Shown in pieces: positions 1 to 5,610 of a DNA stretch of 6,035 bases. Within the stretch, counting starts at the first letter, position 1. Every line of letters begins with the position of its first letter. The notes beneath the pieces were generated by a model. The model did no database searches, was not told the DNA's origin, and was given only the letters and a program-made list of their open reading frames with translations. A program made the translations under genes and the position numbers. Origin of the DNA: JBFHES01 sp041584015 (GTDB taxonomy: Bacteria; Bacteroidota; Bacteroidia; Bacteroidales; M50B96); assembly GCA_041584015.1 (NCBI GenBank), contig JBFHES010000269.1:1-6035 (forward strand). Reading direction: 5' to 3'.

Positions 1-57
1 CTCGTCTGGTAAAAATGCTCTGAGTAAGGTTTTATAAGGATCTGTCTTTGTTTCCAT
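1..57 (-). CDS. Partial ORF, N-terminal 19 residues, possibly an IS-associated protein
   Basis: An ATG at 57 on the minus strand opens a frame that stays open to the window edge, encoding METKTDPYKTLLRAFLPDE. The LLRxFLPxE pattern is reminiscent of the short N-terminal-region proteins that accompany ISAon1-type transposases in Bacteroidota, but 19 residues are too few for an assignment. The context (a broken T9SS gene immediately upstream and repeat-rich sequence between) supports a mobile-element origin. No clear Shine-Dalgarno sequence precedes the ATG. It could instead be an ordinary gene whose start happens to lie here. Confidence 0.4.
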   Translation of the reverse strand, partial: METKTDPYKTLLRAFLPDE

Positions 58-129
58 TTTTGAACTAAATTTTGATCAACAAAGATCGTAAATCAAAATT
101 TGTCCACCTATTTTTCAAAGTGATCCACA
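1..129 (-). mobile_element. Probable end of an insertion sequence (partial)
   Basis: Inferred, not proven. The boundary is placed at about 129 because T9SS sorting-domain coding sequence on the plus strand begins abruptly just after it, and because the minus strand there starts TGTGGATCACTTTGA, a plausible TG-starting element end. Reading inward on the minus strand, a TGGA...TTTGA unit occurs at 127-115 and again at 106-93 (21-base period), with a looser TTGATCA...TTT copy near 79. Repeated sites near the tip are typical transposase-binding arrangements. A 10-bp inverted repeat, AAATTTTGAT/ATCAAAATTT (67-76 and 92-101), lies in the same stretch. The minus-strand ORF at 57 would be the first gene of the element. 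The other end and the transposase core are outside the window, so the family cannot be fixed. Confidence 0.35.
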
Positions 130-215
130 GCTCCATTGACATTAGCAACCTTGCTCCGGGAATCTATTATGTAAGTCTGCTAGGTGAGCAAACACGAATT
201 AGTATTATACGCTAA
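130..215 (+). pseudogene. Orphan C-terminal fragment of a T9SS-secreted protein gene
   Basis: In the frame ending at TAA 213-215, the peptide IDISNLAPGIYYVSLL is followed by GEQTRISIIR and a stop. This is the final strand block of a type A T9SS sorting domain (pattern DxSxLxxGIYxVxxL...K/R at the extreme C terminus) and aligns with the tail of the protease in this window (DVSQLAAGIYFVRML...). The frame stays open back to 69, but residues before about 130 do not resemble a sorting domain, and there is no credible start codon or signal peptide. It therefore looks like the 3' end of a gene for a secreted or surface protein cut off by the adjacent insertion. A strong terminator follows 15 bases after the stop, as expected for a genuine former gene end. 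Confidence 0.7.
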
Positions 216-229
216 ACAATACATTACTG

Positions 230-275
230 TACAAAAAGACCGATGCGGCAGTTCAGCCGCATCGGTCTTTTTGTA
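230..275. terminator. Perfect bidirectional intrinsic terminator
   Basis: The arms 230-249 and 256-275 are exactly complementary over 20 bp with a 6-base loop (AGTTCA). The core GACCGATGCGGC is GC-rich and the outer part is A5 on one side and T5 on the other, so each strand presents a hairpin followed by a T-run. On the minus strand it lies about 15 bases after the protease stop. On the plus strand it lies about 15 bases after the stop of the orphan sorting-domain fragment. It thus sits between convergent gene ends and can serve both. Confidence 0.92.
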
Positions 276-290
276 TTATTGCAACAGCTG

Positions 291-2357
291 TTACTGCTTT
301 ATAAACCTTTTGGTTATGCTTGCATCATCCGAAAGCATTCGGACAAAATAAATACCTGCGGCCAATTGCGAAACATCCATACTTAATTGTTCATTTGCCT
401 GTACTTGACTAACTGCCAGTACCGCTCCAACATTGTTTAATAGTTGAATCCTGGCTGCAGAGGCAATATGCTTACAATATAAAACATCGCTTGCAGGGTT
501 TGGATATACCACAAACTCATTCTCTGTTATCTGCTCATTCAACAGCGGATTAATATGTGCTGTATAATCAACTGCCCAGCCGCCTGCATTCTCACTTGAA
601 TTGGTAAAGAATTTAAGAATAGCCTTACCTGCAGGAATGGTAACTGTGGATGGCACATTACTCGAATTAAACTTCGCTACCTGATTGGCTGTTGTCATCT
701 CGTTCATATAAATGCGCAAATTATCCATGTCCGGATATAAATCGAATGAGGTAAAATCGAGTGTAATGCTATCGGCACCTGTCGGTTTAATCTCCCAGTA
801 ACATAAACTTGAGTTTTGATAATCGCAACTAGCACTTCCATCATCCAACGAACCCGTTGCCTCGGTATATGTTTTTGTGCCCAAACAATTACGCACATGA
901 TAACTTGCCACCCATCCATTAGAAACATCATTTACATTTGATGAGAAATTCAACAGCATGCTACCTTTTGTTGATGTAAATGTTACTGAGCTGGTGCTGT
1001 CATCTACTGTTCCCAACAATTGCTTATCAGATGAAATAGCATCATATACATAGATGGTATCTCCAGCGGCCAAATCAATCATATCGAATGACAATGAGAT
1101 AATTTGACCACAACTTGGGATAATCTCATACACACAGTCTGTATTGTTCAAATAATCCGCCGGGCCACTTCCGTCCTGAAACGAACCTTCAATGCCATCC
1201 AGCACAAACGTTGTTGTGCAAAACACCGGGTAATTACTTTCCGGGCTAATATGAATACCCGCTCTGTGTCCACCGGAAAAATCATATGACCCGGCAACCA
1301 TCTGGTCGAGATTAAAAAATCCATTGGAGCTTCCACCCCAACCCCAATTCATATGGAACAGATCGTCGTTATAGCCGTCGCAGTTCCATGCATGGCCATA
1401 CTGACCGCTGTAGCCGCGATAAATCATCGGACGACGTGCATCAATCTCGGCTTTCAATAATTGCTTCCACTGTGAGTCTGAATACCAACTGCGTCGCTCG
1501 TATTCCAGATTATTGTCGTATCCAAAATTGTTGATCAAGGCATCGCAGGCATCATCAACATAGGCACCCGATCCATCAGGTCCATAATCCATTTCAACGG
1601 CCACACCACAGTGATACAGAAAAGTAGCCAAATCGCTATTGTTCGCGCTGGCATTTAATGGCATGTTATTAAATTTATAATTGGCTGTTCCAAAATTCAC
1701 GCTTTGATTTCCATAATCGGGATGATAATAAGAATTAGATCCTGAGCCCTGTGACGGATAACCGTAATATTTCACAATTTGCGCCATCGATAAGGCAACA
1801 CATCCAACAAGGGCACGCCCTCCGGAGCCAGCAGCATCAGCCGGGCAATACTCATTGTAAGGCCAACCTTGCGACCAATCCATTAAAAGAAGTGGCTGAG
1901 GTGGGATAGAATTTACCGACCTTAATGCCTGACTTTCCAAATCGTTCCACTTATCGGAATAATCAACAGCAACACTGGCTTGGCCACGCTTGATTAGCAA
2001 CAGCTGTTCCTGGTAGTCATTTAACATTCCCGCCAAACCCGGCGCCATATTATTTCTATCGAAACTTCCTTTTGTTGAAAAAGCCAAAACCGGTTTTACA
2101 CGATCGTCCATTGGAACAATTATAAATCCCGGAGCATTGGAAACATTAAAGATACAGAATGCTGTATCGCCCATTTCAGCAAAAACAGTGTGCAATTCAA
2201 TTTGCAATTTATTTAGCGACATTTCAGTTGCAATACCAGAATGCTGAAAATAGTACTTCTTCGCAACATTAGCTGCTCTCTGAAGATTAACATCAGCGGC
2301 AATTGCCGTAATGCTAATTAAAATGGCTATTAAAAGTGTGGTTAATTTTTGTGTCAT
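291..2357 (-). CDS. Secreted C10 family (streptopain-like) cysteine protease with two CUB domains and T9SS sorting tail
   Basis: This 688-residue protein is predicted to be an extracellular or surface endopeptidase. Residues 1-21 form a signal peptide (hydrophobic core, AIA-A cleavage region). Residues ~22-150 resemble the I69-type inhibitory prodomain of C10 zymogens (GFIIVPMDDRVKPVLAFS, then the MLNDYQ region). The catalytic domain spans ~155-372: WSQGWPYN at 161-168, nucleophile Cys186 in VGCVALSMAQIVKYYGYP, His322 in GHAWNCDGY, and HMNWGWGG at 335-342, matching streptopain's catalytic landmarks. Two CUB-like beta-sandwich repeats follow (about 380-488 and 491-600), each opening at a Cys and ending in a GGWxxxY/GWxxxY motif. 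The final ~75 residues (from FVVYPNPASDVLY) are a type A T9SS sorting domain, implying outer-membrane export and surface anchoring or release. The start is supported by the signal peptide. The nearest GAGG lies 16 bases before the ATG, too far for a normal Shine-Dalgarno. It lies 21 bases downstream of nadB and may be cotranscribed with it. All visible catalytic residues are intact. Substrate is unknown. Confidence 0.93.
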   Translation of the reverse strand: MTQKLTTLLIAILISITAIAADVNLQRAANVAKKYYFQHSGIATEMSLNKLQIELHTVFAEMGDTAFCIFNVSNAPGFIIVPMDDRVKPVLAFSTKGSFDRNNMAPGLAGMLNDYQEQLLLIKRGQASVAVDYSDKWNDLESQALRSVNSIPPQPLLLMDWSQGWPYNEYCPADAAGSGGRALVGCVALSMAQIVKYYGYPSQGSGSNSYYHPDYGNQSVNFGTANYKFNNMPLNASANNSDLATFLYHCGVAVEMDYGPDGSGAYVDDACDALINNFGYDNNLEYERRSWYSDSQWKQLLKAEIDARRPMIYRGYSGQYGHAWNCDGYNDDLFHMNWGWGGSSNGFFNLDQMVAGSYDFSGGHRAGIHISPESNYPVFCTTTFVLDGIEGSFQDGSGPADYLNNTDCVYEIIPSCGQIISLSFDMIDLAAGDTIYVYDAISSDKQLLGTVDDSTSSVTFTSTKGSMLLNFSSNVNDVSNGWVASYHVRNCLGTKTYTEATGSLDDGSASCDYQNSSLCYWEIKPTGADSITLDFTSFDLYPDMDNLRIYMNEMTTANQVAKFNSSNVPSTVTIPAGKAILKFFTNSSENAGGWAVDYTAHINPLLNEQITENEFVVYPNPASDVLYCKHIASAARIQLLNNVGAVLAVSQVQANEQLSMDVSQLAAGIYFVRMLSDDASITKRFIKQ

Positions 2358-2378
2358 TTGGATTGTAGTTGTACCTCG

Positions 2379-3959
2379 TTAGGTATCAAATGTTATATTT
2401 TTCTTTTTATAATCTATTGTATAATGTAAACCACGGCTTTCCTTGCGAGCCATGGCCATTTTAATAATCAAATAAGCAACATTAATTGCATTACGTAATT
2501 CGCATATTTCCTGCGATACCGTAGACTTAATATACAAAGCCTCCGTTTCTCTATTGATAATTTCCAATCGATCCAGCGCACGCTTAAGTCGTAAGTTAGA
2601 TCGCACAATGCCTACGTAATAGCTCATCAATAGTTGTAATTCCTTCATGTTATGGGTAATCAGCACCATTTCTTCAGGATGAGACGTTCCATCGTCGTTC
2701 CAACGTGGTATGTCTTCGCGAAACTCTATCTTGTTAATTAAAGTTTTGGCATGATTTGCTGAGCGATGTGCAAAAACAAGCGCTTCGAGCAGTGAGTTAC
2801 TAGCCAGGCGATTTGCACCATGCAAACCTGTTGAAGCCACTTCGCCACCTGCATACAGGTTACCAATGGAACTCTGTCCAAACTCATCTACCTTAATACC
2901 ACCACAGATATAATGTGCGGCCGGCACAACAGGAATCATATCCTTCTGTATGTCAATATCAAGTTCCAAACACTTCTGGTAAATATTTGGGAAATGGGCT
3001 ATAAATTCATCTTTGTCAAGATGACGAGCATCAAGGTAAACATACTCATGACCACTCGATTTCATTTCATGGTCAATGGCCCTTGCCACAATATCGCGTG
3101 GTGCCAGCGACGCCCGTTTGTCATACTTATGCATAAACTCCAATCCGTCCTTGGTGCGAAGAATTGCACCAAAACCCCGGAGAGCTTCGGTAATTAAAAA
3201 TGATGGTCGCTCAGTTGGATTGTATAAAGAGGTTGGATGAAACTGGATGAACTCCAAATTCTCCAGAATTCCCTTTGCTCTGTATACAAGAGCAATTCCA
3301 TCGCCAGTTGCTATTGGAGGATTGGTTGTTGTGTGATAAATATTGCCAGCACCGCCAGTGGCAATGTAGGTTGTTTTGGCAAGAATAGTATCTATTTGAT
3401 TGGTTCGCTTATTAAGGGCATACATACCAAAACAGCTTAAGCCTTTTTGATGTGTTCTAATTCGTTTACCCAGATGATGCTGCGTGATAAGGTCGACGGC
3501 GAAATAATGGTCGTATGCTTCAATATTTGGATGATTGGCTACTTTCTGTGTGAGAGCTCGCTGAATCTCAAACCCGGTGTTATCCTTGTGATGCAGCACC
3601 CGATATTCTGAATGTCCACCTTCGCGACCCAGGTCATATTTACCATCTGCTTGCTTATCAAATTCAGTTCCCCATGAAATTAACTCTTCAATACGTTCCG
3701 GTGCTTCGCTAACCACCATCTTCACAATATCCTTGTTACAGATGCCATCGCCAGCGTCATTGGTATCGTCTATGTGTTTTTCATAGGTATCGGGCTCATA
3801 AGTAACAGCAGCAATGCCTCCTTGCGCATAGCGGGTATTGGTTTCATCCAGATTGGTTTTGCTCAAGATGCAAACTTTACCATAATCGGCCACCTTAAGC
3901 GCATAACTTAAACCTGCAATTCCCGACCCAATAACTAAAAAATCAAACCTGTTTTTCAT
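2379..3959 (-). CDS. nadB: L-aspartate oxidase
   Basis: This FAD-dependent enzyme oxidises L-aspartate to iminoaspartate, which quinolinate synthase (NadA) condenses with dihydroxyacetone phosphate in de novo NAD synthesis. The 526 residues are close to the usual family length. The dinucleotide-binding motif GSGIAG is at 11-16, and the diagnostic NTRYAQGGIAAV block is at 41-52. Residues that align with the substrate-site residues of the E. coli enzyme are all present: Glu113 in REGGHS, His241 in FHPTSLY, Arg288 in APRDIVARA, His349 in PAAHYICGG and Arg384 in HGANRLASNSLLEA. The last ~100 residues form the helical C-terminal domain of the succinate dehydrogenase/fumarate reductase flavoprotein superfamily. 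The HGANRLASNSLLE block and the aspartate-oxidase-type REGGHS region favour NadB over a fumarate reductase flavoprotein. The start is fixed by GGAGG at ideal spacing. nadA and nadC are not in the window, so the gene is apart from its pathway partners here. Confidence 0.97.
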   Translation of the reverse strand: MKNRFDFLVIGSGIAGLSYALKVADYGKVCILSKTNLDETNTRYAQGGIAAVTYEPDTYEKHIDDTNDAGDGICNKDIVKMVVSEAPERIEELISWGTEFDKQADGKYDLGREGGHSEYRVLHHKDNTGFEIQRALTQKVANHPNIEAYDHYFAVDLITQHHLGKRIRTHQKGLSCFGMYALNKRTNQIDTILAKTTYIATGGAGNIYHTTTNPPIATGDGIALVYRAKGILENLEFIQFHPTSLYNPTERPSFLITEALRGFGAILRTKDGLEFMHKYDKRASLAPRDIVARAIDHEMKSSGHEYVYLDARHLDKDEFIAHFPNIYQKCLELDIDIQKDMIPVVPAAHYICGGIKVDEFGQSSIGNLYAGGEVASTGLHGANRLASNSLLEALVFAHRSANHAKTLINKIEFREDIPRWNDDGTSHPEEMVLITHNMKELQLLMSYYVGIVRSNLRLKRALDRLEIINRETEALYIKSTVSQEICELRNAINVAYLIIKMAMARKESRGLHYTIDYKKKNITFDT

Positions 3960-3966
3960 CGTCCTA

Positions 3967-3971
3967 CCTCC
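3967..3971 (-). promoter_or_regulatory. Strong Shine-Dalgarno sequence of nadB
   Basis: The minus strand reads GGAGG, 7 bases before the ATG at 3959. Such a canonical site is notable because the sigma, three-TM and protease genes in this window have none at normal spacing. It fixes the nadB start. Confidence 0.8.
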
Positions 3972-3999
3972 AGATGCGTAAAAACGCTATAAAGTTGCA

Positions 4000-4007
4000 C
4001 AAATGTA
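4000..4007 (-). promoter_or_regulatory. Candidate nadB promoter (Bacteroidota -7 box)
   Basis: On the minus strand TACATTTG matches the Bacteroidota primary-sigma -7 consensus TAnnTTTG exactly. It would start transcription about 35 bases before the nadB ATG. No convincing -33 TTTG is seen at normal distance; the closest TTG is about 29 bases upstream of the box, which is too far. The call rests on the -7 box, its position and the upstream terminator. Confidence 0.5.
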
Positions 4008-4062
4008 GTGATTTAGATAAAAAGGGTATTGATAAACAATGTATTTGAAAACATCAAAAAGG

Positions 4063-4113
4063 CAAAGCCACAAAAGCTTCACCTTGACATTTCAGGTTGC
4101 TTTTGTGGCCTTG
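4063..4113 (-). terminator. Intrinsic terminator after the three-TM protein gene
   Basis: GCCACAAAAGC (4067-4077) pairs perfectly with GCTTTTGTGGC (4099-4109). The stem extends outward with CAA/TTG across one mismatch, and inward after a small bulge with ACCT/AGGT, leaving a 9-base loop. On the minus strand the hairpin is followed by CCTTTTTG and further T-rich sequence. It lies just past the stop of the minus-strand gene ending at 4140 and separates that gene from nadB. Confidence 0.75.
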
Positions 4114-4139
4114 TAGCACTCAGGTATTTTTCTTGTTAA

Positions 4140-4499
4140 CTATTTACTTCGATAATTCACATAAAAGAAATAAGCCAGAAACCCCATGGAAATAAACACT
4201 AACTCAATACCAAAAGGCAGGATAGCATCATAACCAGTCATGATAAACTTATCCGTTGTGCGCAACAATTCAATTACAATTAATCCTAAACCAGCCATAA
4301 ATGCCACTAATCCCCATTTAAGAGATGGATACTTATTCACCTCTTCAGATTCTTTTTCAACTTGTGAGAGGATTTCTGCTTTTTCGTAATGACCACTTTT
4401 AATTATTTTTCTTTTTAAGAAATGCTCAGACATAATGCGAACAGTTTGATAAATAGCGTAAAAGATTACTGCGGGTATTAAAATATCTTCATTTAACAT
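4140..4499 (-). CDS. Three-TM small membrane protein, DUF6249-like
   Basis: This 119-residue protein has unknown biochemical function. Hydrophobic segments are at ~5-22, ~60-79 and ~93-114. Between the first two is a charged, probably cytoplasmic stretch (~23-58, Lys/Glu-rich, e.g. RKIIKSGHYEKAEIL and VEKESEEV). The organisation and the sequence around segments 2-3 recall the DUF6249 family, which in Bacteroidota is often found beside ECF sigma factor genes; this is recognised by pattern only. The gene diverges from the sigma gene at 4688 and carries the same bipartite promoter, which suggests the sigma factor activates it. The start is the ATG 24 or so bases after the inferred transcription start, with no Shine-Dalgarno sequence but an A/T-rich leader. 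It may be a regulon effector or a second membrane regulator of the sigma factor. Confidence 0.8.
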   Translation of the reverse strand: MLNEDILIPAVIFYAIYQTVRIMSEHFLKRKIIKSGHYEKAEILSQVEKESEEVNKYPSLKWGLVAFMAGLGLIVIELLRTTDKFIMTGYDAILPFGIELVFISMGFLAYFFYVNYRSK

Positions 4500-4528
4500 A
4501 TTTCTAATTTTTGGTTATTTGAAAGGTT

Positions 4529-4557
4529 TGACATCAATCATTGACTAAATGTTTCAC
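4529..4557 (-). promoter_or_regulatory. ECF-type promoter driving the three-TM gene
   Basis: On the minus strand the -35-like box GTGAAACATTT (4557-4547) and the -10-like box GATGTCA (4535-4529) are separated by 15 bases counted from the end of GTGAAAC. The same boxes with the same spacing lie before the sigma gene on the other strand. The form TGAAAC plus a TGTC-type -10 fits the general ECF promoter pattern (an AAC-containing -35 with a C/T-G-T-C -10). Predicted transcription starts near 4523, giving a leader of about 24 bases before the ATG at 4499. Confidence 0.7.
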
Positions 4558-4647
4558 CTAAGATAAATTTTATCAACTTTTTTTTAATGTTGGCTTTGGC
4601 TGCTTAAAAACGATAAATTCGCATTTATTCAAGTTTCTTTATCCTGA

Positions 4648-4676
4648 GTGAAACATTTTCGCACACGCCGATGTCA
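4648..4676 (+). promoter_or_regulatory. ECF-type promoter driving the sigma factor gene (autoregulation)
   Basis: GTGAAACATTT (4648-4658) is followed by GATGTCA (4670-4676), with 15 bases between GTGAAAC and GATGTCA, identical in layout to the promoter on the opposite strand. Also shared is AC two bases after GATGTCA. The intervening bases differ almost completely, so only the two boxes are conserved. Transcription would begin about 6-8 bases after the -10 box, near 4682-4684, leaving only 4-6 bases before the sigma ATG. The logical reader is the sigma factor itself. Confidence 0.72.
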
Positions 4677-4687
4677 GACAACAATAG

Positions 4688-5245
4688 ATGAACGATCGTG
4701 AATTAATACGTCAAATACTTTCGGGCAACATGAATGCTTTTAACTTTCTGGTACAAAAACACCAGAAACTAGTTGCGCACATGGTATATCGTATGATTCA
4801 TCAACGAGAAGACGTGGAGGATCTTTGTCAGGAAATTTTCATTAAGGTGTACGCAAATCTTAAACATTATCGTAGCGAATCAAAACTATCTACATGGATT
4901 GCAACTATCGCCTATAATGCCAGTGTTACTTATATAAAGAAGCACAGTAAAACAGAGCAGGTTGAAATTTCAACTGATGAATATGAACTTCCGGCAAGCG
5001 AAGGTCCAAACGTTTTGCTCGAGAAGGCAGATTTAAAAAAATTCATAAAAAAGCAAATTGAGCAATTACCTGAGCATTACCGCATCATTATCACACTCTA
5101 TCACCTTGAAGAATTTTCGTACAAAGAGATAGAAGAGATTACAGGCATGCCGGAAGGAACCATTAAAACACACCTACACAGAGCCAGAAAGATTTTAAAA
5201 AATAAGCTTAATTTTGTGGTTAAGCAGGAAGGAGTAACAATATGA
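4688..5245 (+). CDS. ECF-type RNA polymerase sigma factor
   Basis: This 185-residue cytoplasmic transcription initiation factor has only the two regions of group 4 (ECF) sigma factors. Region 2 is at ~15-86, with the core-binding and -10 recognition helices in DVEDLCQEIFIKVYANL (42-58) and KLSTWIATIAYNASVTYIKK (66-85). After an acidic linker (~87-110), region 4 spans ~118-174, with a helix-turn-helix in FSYKEIEEITGMPEGTIKTH (143-162) that reads the -35 element. The N-terminal block DRELIRQILSGNMNAF is the usual family opening and supports the ATG at 4688 over the Met at residue 15. There is no Shine-Dalgarno sequence, and the inferred promoter makes the message nearly leaderless. It overlaps the next gene by ATGA, indicating translational coupling with its candidate anti-sigma factor. 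The signal it answers cannot be read from the sequence. Confidence 0.95.
   Translation: MNDRELIRQILSGNMNAFNFLVQKHQKLVAHMVYRMIHQREDVEDLCQEIFIKVYANLKHYRSESKLSTWIATIAYNASVTYIKKHSKTEQVEISTDEYELPASEGPNVLLEKADLKKFIKKQIEQLPEHYRIIITLYHLEEFSYKEIEEITGMPEGTIKTHLHRARKILKNKLNFVVKQEGVTI
5229..5234 (+). promoter_or_regulatory. Shine-Dalgarno sequence of the two-TM gene, inside the sigma gene
   Basis: AAGGAG lies 7 bases before the ATG at 5242, within the last codons of the sigma gene. Together with the ATGA overlap it supports the 5242 start and coupled synthesis of the two proteins. Confidence 0.75.
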
Positions 5246-5610
5246 ATACTAATAATCAATACTCAGATGAAGCATACAATGCTATTCTGAACGAAGCATT
5301 GAGCTCTGAACCGGATTTTAAGTTGAGTGAGAGTTTTGCAGATAATGTAAACTCTCAAATTAATAGAGAATCGGTGTTAAAGCAATACCTCTTAGATTTC
5401 CTTAATTACTTGATGGTTTTTGTGGGATTGGGCATTCTTACGCTGGCAATATTTTACTATCAAAACAGCGATGTAATTATTATGATTAAAGCTTTTATTA
5501 AAGAAAACTACACATGGCTTATTGGCTGTAACGTGCTTCTGCTGTTTGTTTTGTTCGTTGACAAAGTACTGCTACGCTATGCTCACTTCAAATTCAGCAA
5601 AAAACACTAA
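5242..5610 (+). CDS. Two-TM membrane protein, candidate anti-sigma factor
   Basis: This is a 122-residue protein. The soluble N-terminal part (~1-46, DEAYNAILNEALSSEPDF then LSESFADNVNSQI) is likely cytoplasmic. Two membrane segments follow at ~50-72 and ~91-111, then a short basic tail (RYAHFKFSKKH). No zinc-binding anti-sigma motif (HxxxCxxC) is present and I do not recognise a defined anti-sigma domain. The assignment rests on gene order: translational coupling directly after an ECF sigma gene, similar expression through the same promoter, and a cytoplasmic head plus membrane anchor. The 'P-x-F-x-L-x-x-x-F-A-D-x-V' pattern is one I associate with small membrane proteins downstream of sigma genes in Bacteroidota. 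It could instead be an effector in the same response. Its stop overlaps by 4 bases the stop of the convergent gene. Confidence 0.8.
   Translation: MNTNNQYSDEAYNAILNEALSSEPDFKLSESFADNVNSQINRESVLKQYLLDFLNYLMVFVGLGILTLAIFYYQNSDVIIMIKAFIKENYTWLIGCNVLLLFVLFVDKVLLRYAHFKFSKKH

Noticed and set aside
283..292. Palindrome AACAGCTGTT at the protease stop, seen again at 1999-2008
   Set aside because: Two copies of a short palindrome, one wholly within coding sequence and the other overlapping the stop, are compatible with chance; no further structure accompanies them.
704..931. Minus-strand 75-codon ORF inside the protease gene
   Set aside because: It lies in another frame of a well-supported gene, covering CUB-domain coding sequence, and its translation has no recognisable features.
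1104..1336. Overlapping ORFs of 61 (plus) and 62 (minus) codons
   Set aside because: Both are shadows within the protease coding sequence and have no ribosome site or family resemblance.
2387..2395. TAACATTTG on the minus strand as a -7 box for the protease gene
   Set aside because: It has three rather than two bases between TA and TTTG, lies in the last codons of nadB and has no -33 element at a suitable distance.
2913..3440. Plus-strand ORFs of 94 and 67 codons opposite nadB
   Set aside because: They are antisense frames across conserved NadB motifs, so the NadB reading explains the sequence.
3976..3987. Small hairpin GCGT-AAAA-ACGC in the nadB leader
   Set aside because: A 4-bp stem is too weak to call a riboswitch or attenuator, and no conserved aptamer features are visible around it.
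4528..4533. TTGACA on the plus strand as a classical sigma-70 -35 box for the sigma gene
   Set aside because: No TATAAT follows at 17 bases, Bacteroidota do not use this consensus, and the bases are explained by the minus-strand GATGTCA box.
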